NCBI GenBank assembly: GCA_024644945.1
Contig: JAHEGU010000011.1
Location: 1 to 64,000 of the forward strand
DNA from: Gammaproteobacteria bacterium
GTDB lineage: Bacteria > Pseudomonadota > Gammaproteobacteria > Arenicellales > Poriferihabitantaceae
Direction: 5' to 3'
Length of the DNA stretch: 64,000 nt
Part shown: in pieces, positions 29,050-39,748 of the stretch
How the letters are laid out: each line of letters opens with the position of its first letter
Numbering within the stretch: position 1 is the stretch's first letter
Translations under genes and position numbers: made by a program
Notes under the pieces: generated by a model
What the model saw: the letters and a program-made list of their open reading frames with translations, nothing else
What the model was told of the DNA's origin: nothing
The model's database searches: none

Positions 29050-29940
29050 ATGCAATATCTGCAGGTAGCGGTAACCGCCGAACGAAGAGATGCGGAAACA
29101 ATATCCGATTGGTTGAACAATCAAGGTGCCCTGTCGGTGACTGTGGAAAGCGCAAATGAACAGGAAATTTATGATAGTGCAACGCCAGGAGATCCCACAT
29201 GGGAAGTTCAAAGACTCACAGCATTATTTGGATCCGATTTGCCAGGGGATTCCCTAGGCGCCGGCTTATCTCGATTTTCTTTGATCGAAAAACCTCAAAT
29301 TTCAAGGCTCGAGGATCAAGATTGGGAGCGTAAATGGCTCGATCAGTTCGTACCAATTGAAACGGGACGGAATCTTTGGGTGTGTCCAAGTTGGCTCACG
29401 CCACCTGATCCACAGTCTGTTAATCTGATTATCGATCCCGGCCTCGCATTTGGGACAGGCACCCATCCAACCACATCTCAGATTCTCGATTATCTTTCCC
29501 GACACCCGCTAAAAAACAAGAACATTGTTGATTATGGGTGCGGATCCGGTATTTTGGCTATTGCGGCACTGGCACTCGGTGCGCGTCGAGCGATAGGCGT
29601 TGATGTCGATCCCAAGGCAGTCAAGGCAGCGGTGGAAAATGCACGTAAAAATAGCGTAGAGGACAGATTTACAGGAGTTTCACCCGAACAATTTGACGAG
29701 AACTATGCGGGATATAAGGCTGATGTTGTCATTGCTAATATCCTGGCAAGCACTTTACTTGACTTGCGGAAAAAATTGACAAGTTTGGCTGCGTCAAACG
29801 CCACTATCTTGTTATCGGGTGTCCTGGAACATCAGGGAAATGAAATCAAAGATAGTTATGCTGCTGAATTCGAATTTGATCAAACACAGCAACAGCACTG
29901 GCTGCTGCTAGTTGGGACTAAACGATCAAAAAAAGAATGA
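29050..29940 (+). CDS. prmA: Ribosomal protein L11 methyltransferase
   Basis: 296 residues from ATG 29050; the frame is open to TTG 29044 inside accC. SAM-dependent methylation of ribosomal protein L11. The C-terminal methyltransferase fold shows DPGLAFGTGTHPTT, motif I VDYGCGSGILAIAALALGA, GVDVDPKAV and VVIANILASTLL. accC-prmA adjacency is common in gammaproteobacteria. Confidence 0.95.
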   Translation: MQYLQVAVTAERRDAETISDWLNNQGALSVTVESANEQEIYDSATPGDPTWEVQRLTALFGSDLPGDSLGAGLSRFSLIEKPQISRLEDQDWERKWLDQFVPIETGRNLWVCPSWLTPPDPQSVNLIIDPGLAFGTGTHPTTSQILDYLSRHPLKNKNIVDYGCGSGILAIAALALGARRAIGVDVDPKAVKAAVENARKNSVEDRFTGVSPEQFDENYAGYKADVVIANILASTLLDLRKKLTSLAASNATILLSGVLEHQGNEIKDSYAAEFEFDQTQQQHWLLLVGTKRSKKE

Positions 29941-31481
29941 CTGAACTTACACCAGACAATATAGTACCGCCAGGCTACAGTCCGAACCAGTACGCTCGTT
30001 GTCCTTATTGCATGGCGGTATTTCGTACTAACCAGGAAAAAATTAGTGCCCGACACGGAAAAGTGCGCTGTGGTGCCTGCAGGGAAGTTTTTAACGCGCT
30101 TGAGCATGCTGTTGAGATGGACGACAACGGCGGCTTTCGCAGACTGAGCCGCGACGAGAGCGCTCTGGTTTCCAATATCTCAATTAGTAGATCTGGTGTT
30201 GTCGAATCAGACCACCCTGAGTCCGAAATTAAGGAAAACATTGAAGCCACCTTTGAAAACACTGCGAATCAACAGTCTGTGCAGGACGAGGTCTTATTAG
30301 AAGAGTCTGAAACTCAAGAGACCTTAGGAGAGGAGTCCGTTACCGAAGAAACCGGAACAGAAGAATCGGCGACTGAAAAGGTCCCAATCGATGTAACCGA
30401 TGAGGAATATAGGAGCGAGGACAGAACTCCTGCTGACGCCGCACCATTCGATAGTCCGGGGCTAGAGAGTAGTGCTGATGAAGACGACGAGCCTCTCACG
30501 CAACCAAATGAAACGGCGGAAGGAGTTTCACCAGCAGCAGAGAGCCCGGATCAGCTGGTGGGGGAGTCAGAGAATATAGTTTCCAGCGCCGAGACAGACA
30601 GCGCCCTTCCGGAAAGCGAACATCTGGGCTCAGAATACAGCGATGCTGAAGAAAAAGATGAAGAATCTTCGACTTCGCTTGATGTTGTCAGCGCCTATGT
30701 TCAAGATCCGGAATGGGACAAGGAGTGGCTCGAATTCAGCGAGCAGGAAGTTGAGTCAGCTGTCCTGGATACGTATATAGAAAATCGCAGCGAAGCGGTT
30801 GGGCAAGATAAAGCCGAGACCAGTAAAGACTCTACGACAAAACCACAGGTGCAAAACTGGTTTAACGCCGAGCCGGATTCACTGCTCGATAACAATCCCT
30901 TCTCTACAGGTGATACCGCGAGCACAGAGTCAGCGGAAGATCAAAAGCCAAGCATAAACATAAGTGGTGTTGATCACTACATTGCTGATCAACCCAACCC
31001 CTTAGTGAACATATTCTGGTCACTAGTATCTATCGCATTCGTGATTTTACTCGGCCTGCAGGTTAAATACTTCTTTGTAGAAAAATATGCACAGGATGAC
31101 CGATACCGCTCTTACCTGGGGCTCTTTTGCAAGATAGCGCAATGTGAGTTACCTCCAAGACGCGACGCTTATCGATTTACAATTACCAATACAAGAATTG
31201 ATCTGCATCCTGAAGAACCTGGTGCACTCCGAATTACGGTGAAACTCCTTAATCAAGCGAAGTTCACACAACCGTTTCCGAAATTACAACTCACTCTCAC
31301 AGATCGAGTTGGCAGAGTAGTAGGACGCCGCACATTTGAGCCAGAATTTTATCTCGCGGTTGCGCAGCGCAGACAGCTGGCCTCCGGGGAACTTGGAACA
31401 GTCACGTTTGACCTGGCCCATCCCCATGAGAAGGCCGTAGGTTTTGTTGTGGATGTCGTAACCAAAACCAGATCTTCTTGA
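29937..31481 (+). CDS. Zinc-ribbon membrane protein with long acidic linker (DUF3426)
   Basis: 514 residues in three parts. The N-terminus has an MJ0042-type zinc ribbon, CPYC (22-25) and CGAC (45-48). Residues about 70-330 are strongly acidic, rich in Glu, Ser, Asp and Thr with ESVTEE-like short repeats, and probably disordered. One membrane helix (about 353-375) is followed by a DUF3426 domain that should face the periplasm, with RVVGRRTFEPEFYL near its end. Such proteins usually sit between prmA and dusB-fis, as here, with overlapping starts and stops on both sides. The function is unknown. The acidic linker is much longer than in many relatives. Confidence 0.78.
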   Translation: MTELTPDNIVPPGYSPNQYARCPYCMAVFRTNQEKISARHGKVRCGACREVFNALEHAVEMDDNGGFRRLSRDESALVSNISISRSGVVESDHPESEIKENIEATFENTANQQSVQDEVLLEESETQETLGEESVTEETGTEESATEKVPIDVTDEEYRSEDRTPADAAPFDSPGLESSADEDDEPLTQPNETAEGVSPAAESPDQLVGESENIVSSAETDSALPESEHLGSEYSDAEEKDEESSTSLDVVSAYVQDPEWDKEWLEFSEQEVESAVLDTYIENRSEAVGQDKAETSKDSTTKPQVQNWFNAEPDSLLDNNPFSTGDTASTESAEDQKPSINISGVDHYIADQPNPLVNIFWSLVSIAFVILLGLQVKYFFVEKYAQDDRYRSYLGLFCKIAQCELPPRRDAYRFTITNTRIDLHPEEPGALRITVKLLNQAKFTQPFPKLQLTLTDRVGRVVGRRTFEPEFYLAVAQRRQLASGELGTVTFDLAHPHEKAVGFVVDVVTKTRSS

Positions 31482-32530
31482 ATATCGGAGGCTACATTCT
31501 TCCGAATAATGTTGCTCTGGCCCCCATGTCAGGTATCACTGACCTGCCGTTTAGGAAGATTTGTCGGGAACTGGGAGCAGGATATGTAGTCGGTGAGATG
31601 ATGACATCGGATCCCGCTTTGTACAAAAGCGAGAAGAGCCGGCTACGAGGCGTACATCTTGATGAGCCGGGCCCGCGAGCGATCCAGATTGTAGGCTGGG
31701 ACCCACAGATAATGGCCGACTCCGCACGTTACAATGTTGACCAGGGCGCGTCAGTTATTGACATCAATATGGGCTGTCCCGCCAAGAAAGTATGTCGGCG
31801 CTACGCAGGTTCGGCGCTATTGCAGGATGAGGCTTTGGTCGGGCGAATTCTCGATGCAGTGGTCGGGGCCGCAGAGGTGCCGGTGACGCTTAAAATCCGA
31901 ACCGGTGTCAGCCCTGCGCAGCGCAACGGTTTGACTATTGCCCGGATTGCGGAATCTGCGGGAATCAGTTGTCTTGCCGTGCATGGAAGAACTCGCGCGT
32001 GTAAATACAATGGGATTGCTGAATACGAAACCATAAAAAAGATTTGTACAGCAGTCTCGATTCCGGTTTTTGCCAACGGTGATATTAGCGGATTCGAACA
32101 ATCGGCTAGAGTGCTTCGGTATACCGGTGCCGATGGAATAATGATTGGCCGAGCAGCCCATGGGGCGCCCTGGTTGCCTGGCCAGGTAGCCAAATTTCTG
32201 GAATCAGGCGTGAAACCAGGAGTTCCCGAAATTTCATTCCAGTCAAAGATTGTTCTTAACCACTTAGAGCAAATTTATAGTTTCTATGGTTCGGAGCGGG
32301 GTGTGCGAATTGCCCGAAAACATATAAAATGGTACACGCAAGATCACTCTGATCCAGGTTCATTCCGAATTGCATTTAACCGGGCCGTAACCCCGCGACA
32401 GCAGCTAAATATGACTGCGCGGTATTATTTTGAAATAACTGATCGCTTCCAGAAGGCATTCGCTTGGCAAAAACGAGAAACAAAGCAAAGAAAGCAAATA
32501 CCAAACGCAACCGTCTTGGGGACTGTGTAA
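31478..32530 (+). CDS. dusB: tRNA-dihydrouridine synthase B
   Basis: 350 residues. FMN enzyme that reduces specific uridines in the tRNA D-loop. Motifs seen are LAPMSGITDLPFRKIC, VDINMGCPAKKV with the catalytic Cys, GSALLQDE, VTLKIRTG, LAVHGRTRACKYNG and FANGDI...GADGIMIGRAAHGAPW. The start is TTG overlapping the upstream stop; the 3' end overlaps fis by 67 bases. Confidence 0.95.
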   Translation: MNIGGYILPNNVALAPMSGITDLPFRKICRELGAGYVVGEMMTSDPALYKSEKSRLRGVHLDEPGPRAIQIVGWDPQIMADSARYNVDQGASVIDINMGCPAKKVCRRYAGSALLQDEALVGRILDAVVGAAEVPVTLKIRTGVSPAQRNGLTIARIAESAGISCLAVHGRTRACKYNGIAEYETIKKICTAVSIPVFANGDISGFEQSARVLRYTGADGIMIGRAAHGAPWLPGQVAKFLESGVKPGVPEISFQSKIVLNHLEQIYSFYGSERGVRIARKHIKWYTQDHSDPGSFRIAFNRAVTPRQQLNMTARYYFEITDRFQKAFAWQKRETKQRKQIPNATVLGTV

Positions 32531-32751
32531 AAAAATCAGTGACGCGGTATTTAAAGGATCTAAATGGCGAGGACGCGACAAGGTTGCATAGAATGGTTAT
32601 TAATGAAGTTGAAAAGCCGTTGCTGGAAATAGTGATGCAACATAGTGAGAATAACCAGAGTAAAGCGGCTAGATTGCTTGGGATAAACCGCAACACCTTA
32701 AGAAAAAAACTAGATGAATACGGAATCACGGAAGTAGAGAATCGCACATGA
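32464..32751 (+). CDS. fis: DNA-binding protein Fis
   Basis: 95 residues. Nucleoid protein that bends DNA and activates rRNA and tRNA promoters. The family core runs from LGDCVKKSV to the end, with [20 protein letters not shown] and the helix-turn-helix [17 protein letters not shown]. The only start that keeps the N-terminal hairpin is TTG 32464 within dusB; the lysine-rich first 16 residues are unlike E. coli Fis. A later GTG (32539) would lose conserved residues. dusB-fis is a conserved operon; purH follows with an ATGA overlap. Confidence 0.93.
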   Translation: MAKTRNKAKKANTKRNRLGDCVKKSVTRYLKDLNGEDATRLHRMVINEVEKPLLEIVMQHSENNQSKAARLLGINRNTLRKKLDEYGITEVENRT

Positions 32752-34316
32752 CGAACCAACCTATTCGTACCGCTTTGATAAGCGTGTCGGATAAATCAGG
32801 AATAGTAGAATTTTCAAGAAATCTGGTAGACCAAGGTATTAGTATTCTGTCTACGGGTGGAACCGCGTGGCTTCTGATGGAAAATGGAATTAGTGTGGTA
32901 GATGTAAGTGAACATACCGGATTCAATGAAATTATGGGTGGAAGGGTGAAAACCCTTCATCCAAAGATCCATGGCGGTATTCTGGGCAGGAGGGATACCG
33001 ATCATCAGGTTATGCAGGACAATGATATACAGCCCATTGACCTGGTTGTTGTCAATTTGTATCCATTTGAGAAGACAATTGAGGCCGAAGACTGCGATAT
33101 TGAGACCGCTATCGAAAATATCGATATTGGGGGCCCGGCAATGCTGCGCGCGGCGGCTAAAAATTATGCCTGGGTGACTGTAATTGTAGATCAGAACGAT
33201 TATCAGAGAGTTCTTGATGCCATGACTTTTGGGAATGGATCGATCGACAAGGCCACACGATTTGATCTCGCTCTGAAGGCATTTGAGCACACCTCGCGTT
33301 ATGATGGGGTGATTTCAAACTTTCTTGGCAAAACCCTGGAAAAAAAATCGGAGTTTCCTCGAACATGGAATATGCAGATGAGCCGCAAGCAGGGAATGCG
33401 ATACGGAGAGAATCCCCATCAGGCAGCCGCATTCTATATTGAGAACGCAGGTTCACAATCTGAACAGGCTAACATCTCGTCAGCAATTCAGCTTCAAGGT
33501 AAAGATTTATCTTATAACAATATATCGGATACGGATGCCGCATTAGAGTGCGTAAAGCAATTTGACAAAGGTGCGGCTTGCGTAATCGTAAAACATGCCA
33601 ATCCATGTGGTGTTGCGGTTGCCGAGAATATCATTGACGCCTATCGCAGCGCCTTCAGTACTGACCCGGAATCGGCATTTGGAGGGATCATCGCTTTTAA
33701 CAGGGAACTTGATCAAGCCACGGCCAGGGAAATAATAGAAAAGCAGTTTGTTGAAGTTATAATTGCCCCTTCCATTTCTTCAGATGCGCGGGATGTCTTA
33801 GAGCGGAAAGAAAATGTAAGGGTTCTTTCTTGTGGTCAGTGGACTGAACTGTCTGAACAATACGATTTTAAGAGAGTTGCAGGCGGTCTGTTGGTCCAAC
33901 AGACCGATCAGGAACTCTATAAAGATTTAAATAATGTGACCGAGCGCAAACCAACCGAAAGCGAAACACAAAACATGATTTTTGCATGGAAAGTTGCCAA
34001 GTTTGTTAAGTCAAATGCGATTGTTTACGCCAAAAATATGATGACCATTGGAGTTGGAGCAGGGCAAATGAGCAGGGTTAATTCCGCCAGGATCGCTGGA
34101 ATAAAAGCCGAGCATGCGGGACTTTCGGTGTCAGGCGCAGTAATGGCTTCAGATGCTTTCTTTCCATTTCGCGATGGTCTCGACAATGCCGGTAAGGCGG
34201 GAATATCCGCGGTGATACAGCCTGGGGGATCCCTGAGAGATGACGAAGTGATCGCGGCGGCAAATGAGCATAATATCGCGATGATATTTACCGGCATGCG
34301 TCATTTTAGGCACTAA
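32748..34316 (+). CDS. purH: AICAR transformylase / IMP cyclohydrolase
   Basis: 522 residues, bifunctional last two steps of IMP synthesis. The N-terminal cyclohydrolase domain begins [20 protein letters not shown] and has [16 protein letters not shown]. The transformylase domain has [27 protein letters not shown] and the [13 protein letters not shown] block. It consumes 10-formyl-THF, the same cofactor the fhs locus at the window end would make. purD follows after one intervening gene. Confidence 0.98.
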   Translation: MTNQPIRTALISVSDKSGIVEFSRNLVDQGISILSTGGTAWLLMENGISVVDVSEHTGFNEIMGGRVKTLHPKIHGGILGRRDTDHQVMQDNDIQPIDLVVVNLYPFEKTIEAEDCDIETAIENIDIGGPAMLRAAAKNYAWVTVIVDQNDYQRVLDAMTFGNGSIDKATRFDLALKAFEHTSRYDGVISNFLGKTLEKKSEFPRTWNMQMSRKQGMRYGENPHQAAAFYIENAGSQSEQANISSAIQLQGKDLSYNNISDTDAALECVKQFDKGAACVIVKHANPCGVAVAENIIDAYRSAFSTDPESAFGGIIAFNRELDQATAREIIEKQFVEVIIAPSISSDARDVLERKENVRVLSCGQWTELSEQYDFKRVAGGLLVQQTDQELYKDLNNVTERKPTESETQNMIFAWKVAKFVKSNAIVYAKNMMTIGVGAGQMSRVNSARIAGIKAEHAGLSVSGAVMASDAFFPFRDGLDNAGKAGISAVIQPGGSLRDDEVIAAANEHNIAMIFTGMRHFRH

Positions 34317-34337
34317 CAAATATCGAGGAAGCGATCA

Positions 34338-35627
34338 TTGGAAGAATTTACTAAATACAAAGTGGTTCTGAAGGGCACCATCCTTCCGGATCAAGATCAA
34401 GAACAGGTGATCCGAGAGCTTTGCGAGCTATTTCATTCTCGCCCATCAAGAATGGAAAGACTGGTTCGAGGAAAGGAAGTACACCTTAAGAAGGAGTATT
34501 CAAGATCGGAGGCCGAAAAAATTTGTGGTGCGATCCGCGCAGCGGGAGCGGAAGTAAAAATGCTTCCGATCCAGCAACAGGCATTGGAAGTGCTTGATGA
34601 TGACTACAGCACTTTGAGCGGATTCAGCCTAAGCGAGCACACTTCAGGCATTGCCTGTCCGAATTGTCATCAGGAATGCGATCCCACAGGAGAAAGTTGT
34701 CCTCACTGCGGACACAGCTTGGTACGAAAAGAGGCCGACAGTGGGTTTTCATTTGGAGGCGATGACGCCGCAGAGCCCGAGGCAGAAGAGTCCGGGGCAG
34801 CAGTGCCAAAAGAGGCAATCAAAATTTCCACTAAATCGTATTTGGTGCGCTTCATCGGCCCCAATACAGATTACTATATAGAGAAATTCAGGCAGATGGG
34901 CACTGTGCGTAATCCGAAATTTCGCCTAAGCTGGCACTGGCCAGCGCTGTTTGTGTTTTTTTTCTGGGCTCTATATCGAAAAATGTGGCTGTGGGCAGGT
35001 GTGAACTATGTGTGCACCCTGGGTCTTGTTATGTATACCGCACCATCCCCATTGTGGTTGGCTTATTCTCTAGTCTGGCCATTGGCAACGAACTATCTAT
35101 ATTATCGTCATGCCGCAGGCCATGTTCGAACAGCTAAATCTGATGTAAATGAGGAGGATCGTGAGGCTTATCTTAGGCGTAAAGGTGGAGTCAGTAAGCT
35201 GGCAATGTGGATCGGGATTGCGGTCACATTTGCAGTATCGTTGATTTCATCTAATATGATGGCCACGAGAATGCTTGAGACTTACAGTGAGCAATTTGGT
35301 GATGCATCTGGAGGTCTTGTACAAATGCGTGGTGACGGAAGTGTATTAACCGATATTGGCTCCGCTGATTCTAATTTGGGTCGAACGTCTAAGGCTTTAA
35401 ACGTCATGGCGACTGGCCTCAAAGTCGTAATCGGTACGGGCAACGAGGAGCTCATCACAAAAACTGTAGATAATCTAGTGCAGAAATCTGAGAACGAAGA
35501 AATCCATGATGCATGGGGGCATCCCATCATCGTAGAGCGTGAAGCGGGCAGAATTGTCATTTTGTCTCTTGGACCTGACGGAAAAGAATTGACAGACGAC
35601 GACGTGCTGCAGACAGTCAATTACTGA
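34338..35627 (+). CDS. Uncharacterised zinc-ribbon membrane protein with pseudopilin-like tail
   Basis: 429 residues, TTG start. Residues 1-75 form a small alpha/beta domain (KYKVVLKGTILPDQDQEQVI...IRAAGAEVKML) that recurs at the N-terminus of membrane proteins and looks distantly like the L7/L12 C-terminal fold. A zinc ribbon follows with CPNC (107-110) and CPHC (121-124). An acidic linker leads to a DUF2628-like membrane block (about 195-265, WHWPALFVFFFWALYRKMW) and another helix near 284-303. The end (391-429) has DAWGHPI...ILSLGPDGKELTDDDV, closely resembling the C-terminal calcium-site loop of the type II secretion major pseudopilin GspG. I do not recognise the whole combination. It sits between purH and purD, which says nothing clear about its role. 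Confidence 0.6.
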   Translation: MEEFTKYKVVLKGTILPDQDQEQVIRELCELFHSRPSRMERLVRGKEVHLKKEYSRSEAEKICGAIRAAGAEVKMLPIQQQALEVLDDDYSTLSGFSLSEHTSGIACPNCHQECDPTGESCPHCGHSLVRKEADSGFSFGGDDAAEPEAEESGAAVPKEAIKISTKSYLVRFIGPNTDYYIEKFRQMGTVRNPKFRLSWHWPALFVFFFWALYRKMWLWAGVNYVCTLGLVMYTAPSPLWLAYSLVWPLATNYLYYRHAAGHVRTAKSDVNEEDREAYLRRKGGVSKLAMWIGIAVTFAVSLISSNMMATRMLETYSEQFGDASGGLVQMRGDGSVLTDIGSADSNLGRTSKALNVMATGLKVVIGTGNEELITKTVDNLVQKSENEEIHDAWGHPIIVEREAGRIVILSLGPDGKELTDDDVLQTVNY

Positions 35628-35656
35628 TCGATCATATCGGTCGGCAGATTAATCCA

Positions 35657-36958
35657 GTGAAAGTACTGATCATCGGCAATGGTGGCAGGGAACATGCTCT
35701 TGCCTGGAAAGCAGCGAGCTCTTCTAAAGTTCAACTTGTATATGTGGCCCCCGGAAATGCGGGCACTGCAATAGAGTCGGGTGTGCAGAATATCGATATC
35801 GGGCCCCTGGAAATCGAGGAGCTGCTTAGCTTTGCTATCAAGGAAAAAATTGATCTGACCATTGTTGGTCCAGAAGCTCCCCTTGTCGCCGGGATCGTTG
35901 ATGTTTTTACCGAAGCCGGAGTCGCCTGCTTTGGTCCAACCAGAGAGGCAGCCGCTTTGGAGGGATCAAAGTCCTTTGCCAAAGAGTTCATGGCGCGTCA
36001 TCAGATACCTACTGCCGCATATGCTTGCTTTACCGAGCTGGAAAGTGCCATCTCTTATCTGAAAAGTGCAGAGTATCCGTTAGTTATTAAAGCCGATGGT
36101 TTAGCTGCTGGAAAAGGGGTCATTATTGTAGAGGACTACAAACACGGCGAGGACACTGTAAGAGATATGTTATCCGGGAATGTATTTGGAAGTGCCGGAA
36201 GTCGTGTTGTAATAGAACAGTTTCTGCAAGGGGAAGAGGCGAGTTTTATCTGTATGGTTGACGGTCATGATGTACTGGCTATGGCTTCAAGTCAGGATCA
36301 CAAGTTGGCTTATGATGGCGATACGGGCCCGAATACTGGCGGCATGGGGGCCTATTCTCCGTCACCCTTGGTGGATAGGAATATGTACCAAAAGATTCTG
36401 AAGACAGTGATCAATCCTACGGTGGCCGGTATGGCTGCGGAAGGAATGCCATATACCGGTTTTCTGTACGCAGGGCTTATGATAGGAGACGACAACGTTC
36501 CTAAAGTAGTGGAGTTCAACTGCAGGTTCGGCGATCCTGAGGCCCAGCCTGTGTTATATCGTCTTCGGTCTGATCTTGTTCAACATTGCATGGCGGCAAT
36601 GCGCAGTAAATTGGCGACAGAAGTAGCAGAGTGGGACCCACAGCCATGCCTTGGGATTGTGATGGCTTCCGAGGGTTATCCAGCTAGTTATTCCAAGGGA
36701 CATATAATTACAGGCCTTGAAGAGGAGGTGCCCGGGACTAAAGTTTTTCACGCAGGCACATGTTTAGAGCATGACATGGCGGTGACCAATGGTGGACGTG
36801 TTCTATGTGTGACCGCATCTGGAAAATCAGTGTCGGAAGCCCAAGCCCTGGCCTATCAGAGGCTGGATAAAATTAATTGGACGGGAGCATGGTTTCGCAC
36901 TGACATAGGGCACCGTGCCGTTGCGCGTGAGAAATCATCCAGTTCATCCCAAGAATAG
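35657..36958 (+). CDS. purD: Phosphoribosylamine-glycine ligase
   Basis: 433 residues. Second step of purine synthesis. ATP-grasp enzyme with VLIIGNGGREHALAWK at the N-terminus, VGPEAPLVAGIVD, PLVIKADGLAAGKGV, GPNTGGMGAYSP and VEFNCRFGDPEAQ. The start is GTG. Its 3' end overlaps the open frame of tsaC. Confidence 0.98.
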   Translation: MKVLIIGNGGREHALAWKAASSSKVQLVYVAPGNAGTAIESGVQNIDIGPLEIEELLSFAIKEKIDLTIVGPEAPLVAGIVDVFTEAGVACFGPTREAAALEGSKSFAKEFMARHQIPTAAYACFTELESAISYLKSAEYPLVIKADGLAAGKGVIIVEDYKHGEDTVRDMLSGNVFGSAGSRVVIEQFLQGEEASFICMVDGHDVLAMASSQDHKLAYDGDTGPNTGGMGAYSPSPLVDRNMYQKILKTVINPTVAGMAAEGMPYTGFLYAGLMIGDDNVPKVVEFNCRFGDPEAQPVLYRLRSDLVQHCMAAMRSKLATEVAEWDPQPCLGIVMASEGYPASYSKGHIITGLEEEVPGTKVFHAGTCLEHDMAVTNGGRVLCVTASGKSVSEAQALAYQRLDKINWTGAWFRTDIGHRAVAREKSSSSSQE

Positions 36959-36959
36959 T

Positions 36960-37523
36960 GTGCCGAATTTGGTTGTGGATCAGATTCATCGGGCCGCGCA
37001 AGTAGTCCGCAACGGAGGGGTCATCGCTTATCCTACCGAGTCATGCTATGGATTGGGTTGCGATCCGGATAATATCACTGCAATTAAACGAATATTAAAG
37101 ATAAAGAAACGATCTCGAGATAAAGGCTTGATCCTGGTCTCTGATCGTTTCGACAGGCTGCTTCGCTATCTTGAGCCACTACCAATCGATAGGCAGAAAA
37201 TAATTCTAGCAAGCTGGCCAGGTCCGGTAACCTGGCTGTGCCCGGCCCGTATGGGGACATCGCCCTGGTTAAAGGGAGATCACGATACCCTTGGTGTTAG
37301 GGTTACCGCGCATCCTGTTGCTGCAAAGATATCCAGGGCTGCAGGTATGCCTCTGGTTTCAACCAGCGCCAATCTGGCAACACGGCCCCCACTGCGCTAT
37401 TCAAGAATAGTTAACAAAGTGTTTTCAGATAAACTGGACTATGTAGTGGATGCGGCTATTGGTCGACAACTGCAGCCATCTCGAATCATACATGCATTAA
37501 CCGGAGAGGTGATTAGGCCGTGA
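36960..37523 (+). CDS. tsaC: Threonylcarbamoyl-AMP synthase TsaC
   Basis: 187 residues from GTG 36960. Makes threonylcarbamoyl-AMP for the t6A37 modification of tRNA. The YrdC fold shows [52 protein letters not shown] and [14 protein letters not shown]. The frame is open to 36915 inside purD, but homologues begin about 13 residues before the GGVIAYPTE strand. hemF overlaps its stop by four bases, matching the tsaC-hemF pairing seen in E. coli-like genomes. Confidence 0.93.
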   Translation: MPNLVVDQIHRAAQVVRNGGVIAYPTESCYGLGCDPDNITAIKRILKIKKRSRDKGLILVSDRFDRLLRYLEPLPIDRQKIILASWPGPVTWLCPARMGTSPWLKGDHDTLGVRVTAHPVAAKISRAAGMPLVSTSANLATRPPLRYSRIVNKVFSDKLDYVVDAAIGRQLQPSRIIHALTGEVIRP

Positions 37524-38446
37524 CAGGAACTGGCCCAGATATTGACAAGGTGATTCGATACTTCAAATCACTGCAAGACAATATATGTAAAGGTGTCTCG
37601 AATGCTGACGGAGGGCCTGGATTCGAACAAGATGTTTGGAAACATGATAACGGTGGTGGTGGCCGATCCAGGGTACTGGAAGAAGGGTTAATTTTTGAAA
37701 AAGCTGGAATTAACTTTTCCCATGTCCGTGGCAAACAGTTGCCTGCATCGGCGACCGTCGACCGAGCCCATATAGCAGGCAAGCCTTTTGAGGCAACAGG
37801 AGTATCCCTGGTCCTGCATCCATTAAATCCGTATGTGCCTACGACACATATGAATGTGCGATTGTTCGTAGCGGATCCGAATGGAGAGCAACCGATCTGG
37901 TGGTTTGGCGGTGGCTATGATCTGACACCCTATTACCCTTTTGTTGAGGATTGCTGTCACTGGCATCGAACAGCGAAAGATGCCTGCGACCAGATAAATC
38001 CAGGATACTACCCACGTTTTAAAGAATGGTGTGATCGTTACTTTTATCTCAAACATCGTGGCGAAACACGAGGAATCGGCGGTTTGTTTTTTGACGATTT
38101 TTATGAGGGTGGATTTGAACATGCTTTTGCTCTGGTGCAATCCGTTGGCAACAGCTTTGTCGACGCTTATCTGCCTATTGTGGAACGAAGGAAGGATCAC
38201 CCATGGAATGAACGACACGAAATATTTCAGCATTATCGCCGTGGGCGCTACGTAGAGTTTAATCTGGTTTACGACCGTGGCACTATTTTCGGACTACAGT
38301 CCGGGGGACGGACCGAATCGATATTAATGTCTCTGCCTCCGAAAGTGCAATGGCGATATGACTGGCATCCGCAGCCAGGATCAGAAGAAGCTCGTTTATA
38401 CGAAGAGTTTCTTGTCCCAAGAGATTGGCTTGGAGAATCATGCTGA
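37520..38446 (+). CDS. hemF: Oxygen-dependent coproporphyrinogen III oxidase
   Basis: 308 residues. Aerobic decarboxylation of coproporphyrinogen III to protoporphyrinogen IX for heme. Signatures include [46 protein letters not shown] and [16 protein letters not shown]. The start is GTG overlapping tsaC. Presence of this oxygen-using enzyme fits an aerobic organism. Confidence 0.97.
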   Translation: MTGTGPDIDKVIRYFKSLQDNICKGVSNADGGPGFEQDVWKHDNGGGGRSRVLEEGLIFEKAGINFSHVRGKQLPASATVDRAHIAGKPFEATGVSLVLHPLNPYVPTTHMNVRLFVADPNGEQPIWWFGGGYDLTPYYPFVEDCCHWHRTAKDACDQINPGYYPRFKEWCDRYFYLKHRGETRGIGGLFFDDFYEGGFEHAFALVQSVGNSFVDAYLPIVERRKDHPWNERHEIFQHYRRGRYVEFNLVYDRGTIFGLQSGGRTESILMSLPPKVQWRYDWHPQPGSEEARLYEEFLVPRDWLGESC

Positions 38447-39708
38447 TAATCTATCGCCTGATCCTATACATTTCACTGCCCGTGCTTATTCTCCGCTTTT
38501 TCCTGCGTGGGTTAAGCAATAGAAGCTATTTCGAACGGATCGCGGAACGCTTCGGCTTCAGCGAAACCAATCCGGATCCAGGTGGTTTTTGGATACACGC
38601 AGTATCTGTGGGCGAAGTTAACGCCGCAGCGCCCCTTGTAAACAGGATAATGAAGACTTGGCCGGACAAGTCTATTACGGTTACGACCATGACCACTACT
38701 GGTTCAGATCGGGTAAAAAAGGTATTTGGCTCCAGTGTTTCTCATTGCTACTTGCCTTACGACTACCCTGGCGCGGTGCGCAGATTTGTAAAGAAAATTT
38801 CCCCGCAGCTGGGCTTGGTCATGGAAACTGAGATATGGCCAAACCTCATTTTTTATTGTCACCAGCAGGGCATACCCCTTATCTATACCAATGTCCGGCT
38901 ATCTGAACGGTCCTGGCGGGGGTACAATCGATTTAGAATCTTATTCAGTCAAATATTAAAACTGGTGAGCAAGTTTGCGGTGCAGTCAGAGCCTGATGCT
39001 AGGCGTCTAATGCAGTTGGGGGCCCCTGAGCACAAACTCTCTATCACCGGTAGTCTCAAATTTGATATCAATTTACCGCCAAGCGTTAATGAGGCTGGTG
39101 AATCAATCCGACGTCAGATCGGTTGGAATCGTCCGGTACTAGTCGCGGCAAGCACGCACGAAGGTGAAGAGTTATCGATAATAGAGGTCTATAACAGGAT
39201 AAAATCGGCTCTGCCAGAGTTGCTGCTGATCATGGTGCCGAGACACCCAGAGCGTTTCAACACAGTCTCAAAACTGTGTGTCAAGGAAGGTCTGAATACC
39301 ATTCGACGCACAGAAATGTCGGCAGAACTTTCCGCTGATATCGAGGTGCTTGTGGTGGATACCATGGGCGAGCTTCCAATGTTTATTGCCGCTGGTGACG
39401 TCACATTTATGGGGGGCAGCTTAGTAGCCGTAGGGGGGCATAATCTTCTTGAGGCGGCGGCGCTTGGTCAACCGGTCGTATTTGGACCGCATATGTTCAA
39501 CTTTGCTGAAATCTCAGAAATGTTTCTCCAGCACGGGGCTGGAGTACAGGTTTCTGGTATTGATGAACTTACCGAAGTTTGCGAGCGTCTGCTTTTGGAT
39601 GGCGTGATGCGAGATCAATATGGGACGCAAGGCGAAAAAATAGTACAACAAAATCGTGGAGCTCTGGAGCAGGTCATGGCGTTGATCCACTCTGAGTTAG
39701 AACACTAA
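38440..39708 (+). CDS. waaA: Kdo transferase (WaaA)
   Basis: 422 residues from ATG 38440, which overlaps the hemF stop by seven bases; an in-frame TTG at 38425 is less likely. It adds Kdo to lipid IVA on the inner membrane. An N-terminal membrane anchor (about 3-20), the catalytic-Glu motif [29 protein letters not shown], and the donor-binding [22 protein letters not shown] are all present. It uses the Kdo made through kdsA at 13.4 kb. Confidence 0.95.
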   Translation: MLIIYRLILYISLPVLILRFFLRGLSNRSYFERIAERFGFSETNPDPGGFWIHAVSVGEVNAAAPLVNRIMKTWPDKSITVTTMTTTGSDRVKKVFGSSVSHCYLPYDYPGAVRRFVKKISPQLGLVMETEIWPNLIFYCHQQGIPLIYTNVRLSERSWRGYNRFRILFSQILKLVSKFAVQSEPDARRLMQLGAPEHKLSITGSLKFDINLPPSVNEAGESIRRQIGWNRPVLVAASTHEGEELSIIEVYNRIKSALPELLLIMVPRHPERFNTVSKLCVKEGLNTIRRTEMSAELSADIEVLVVDTMGELPMFIAAGDVTFMGGSLVAVGGHNLLEAAALGQPVVFGPHMFNFAEISEMFLQHGAGVQVSGIDELTEVCERLLLDGVMRDQYGTQGEKIVQQNRGALEQVMALIHSELEH

Positions 39709-39748
39709 ATCGATCATTGAAAAATATTATTATAAACTCGAAAATAGA

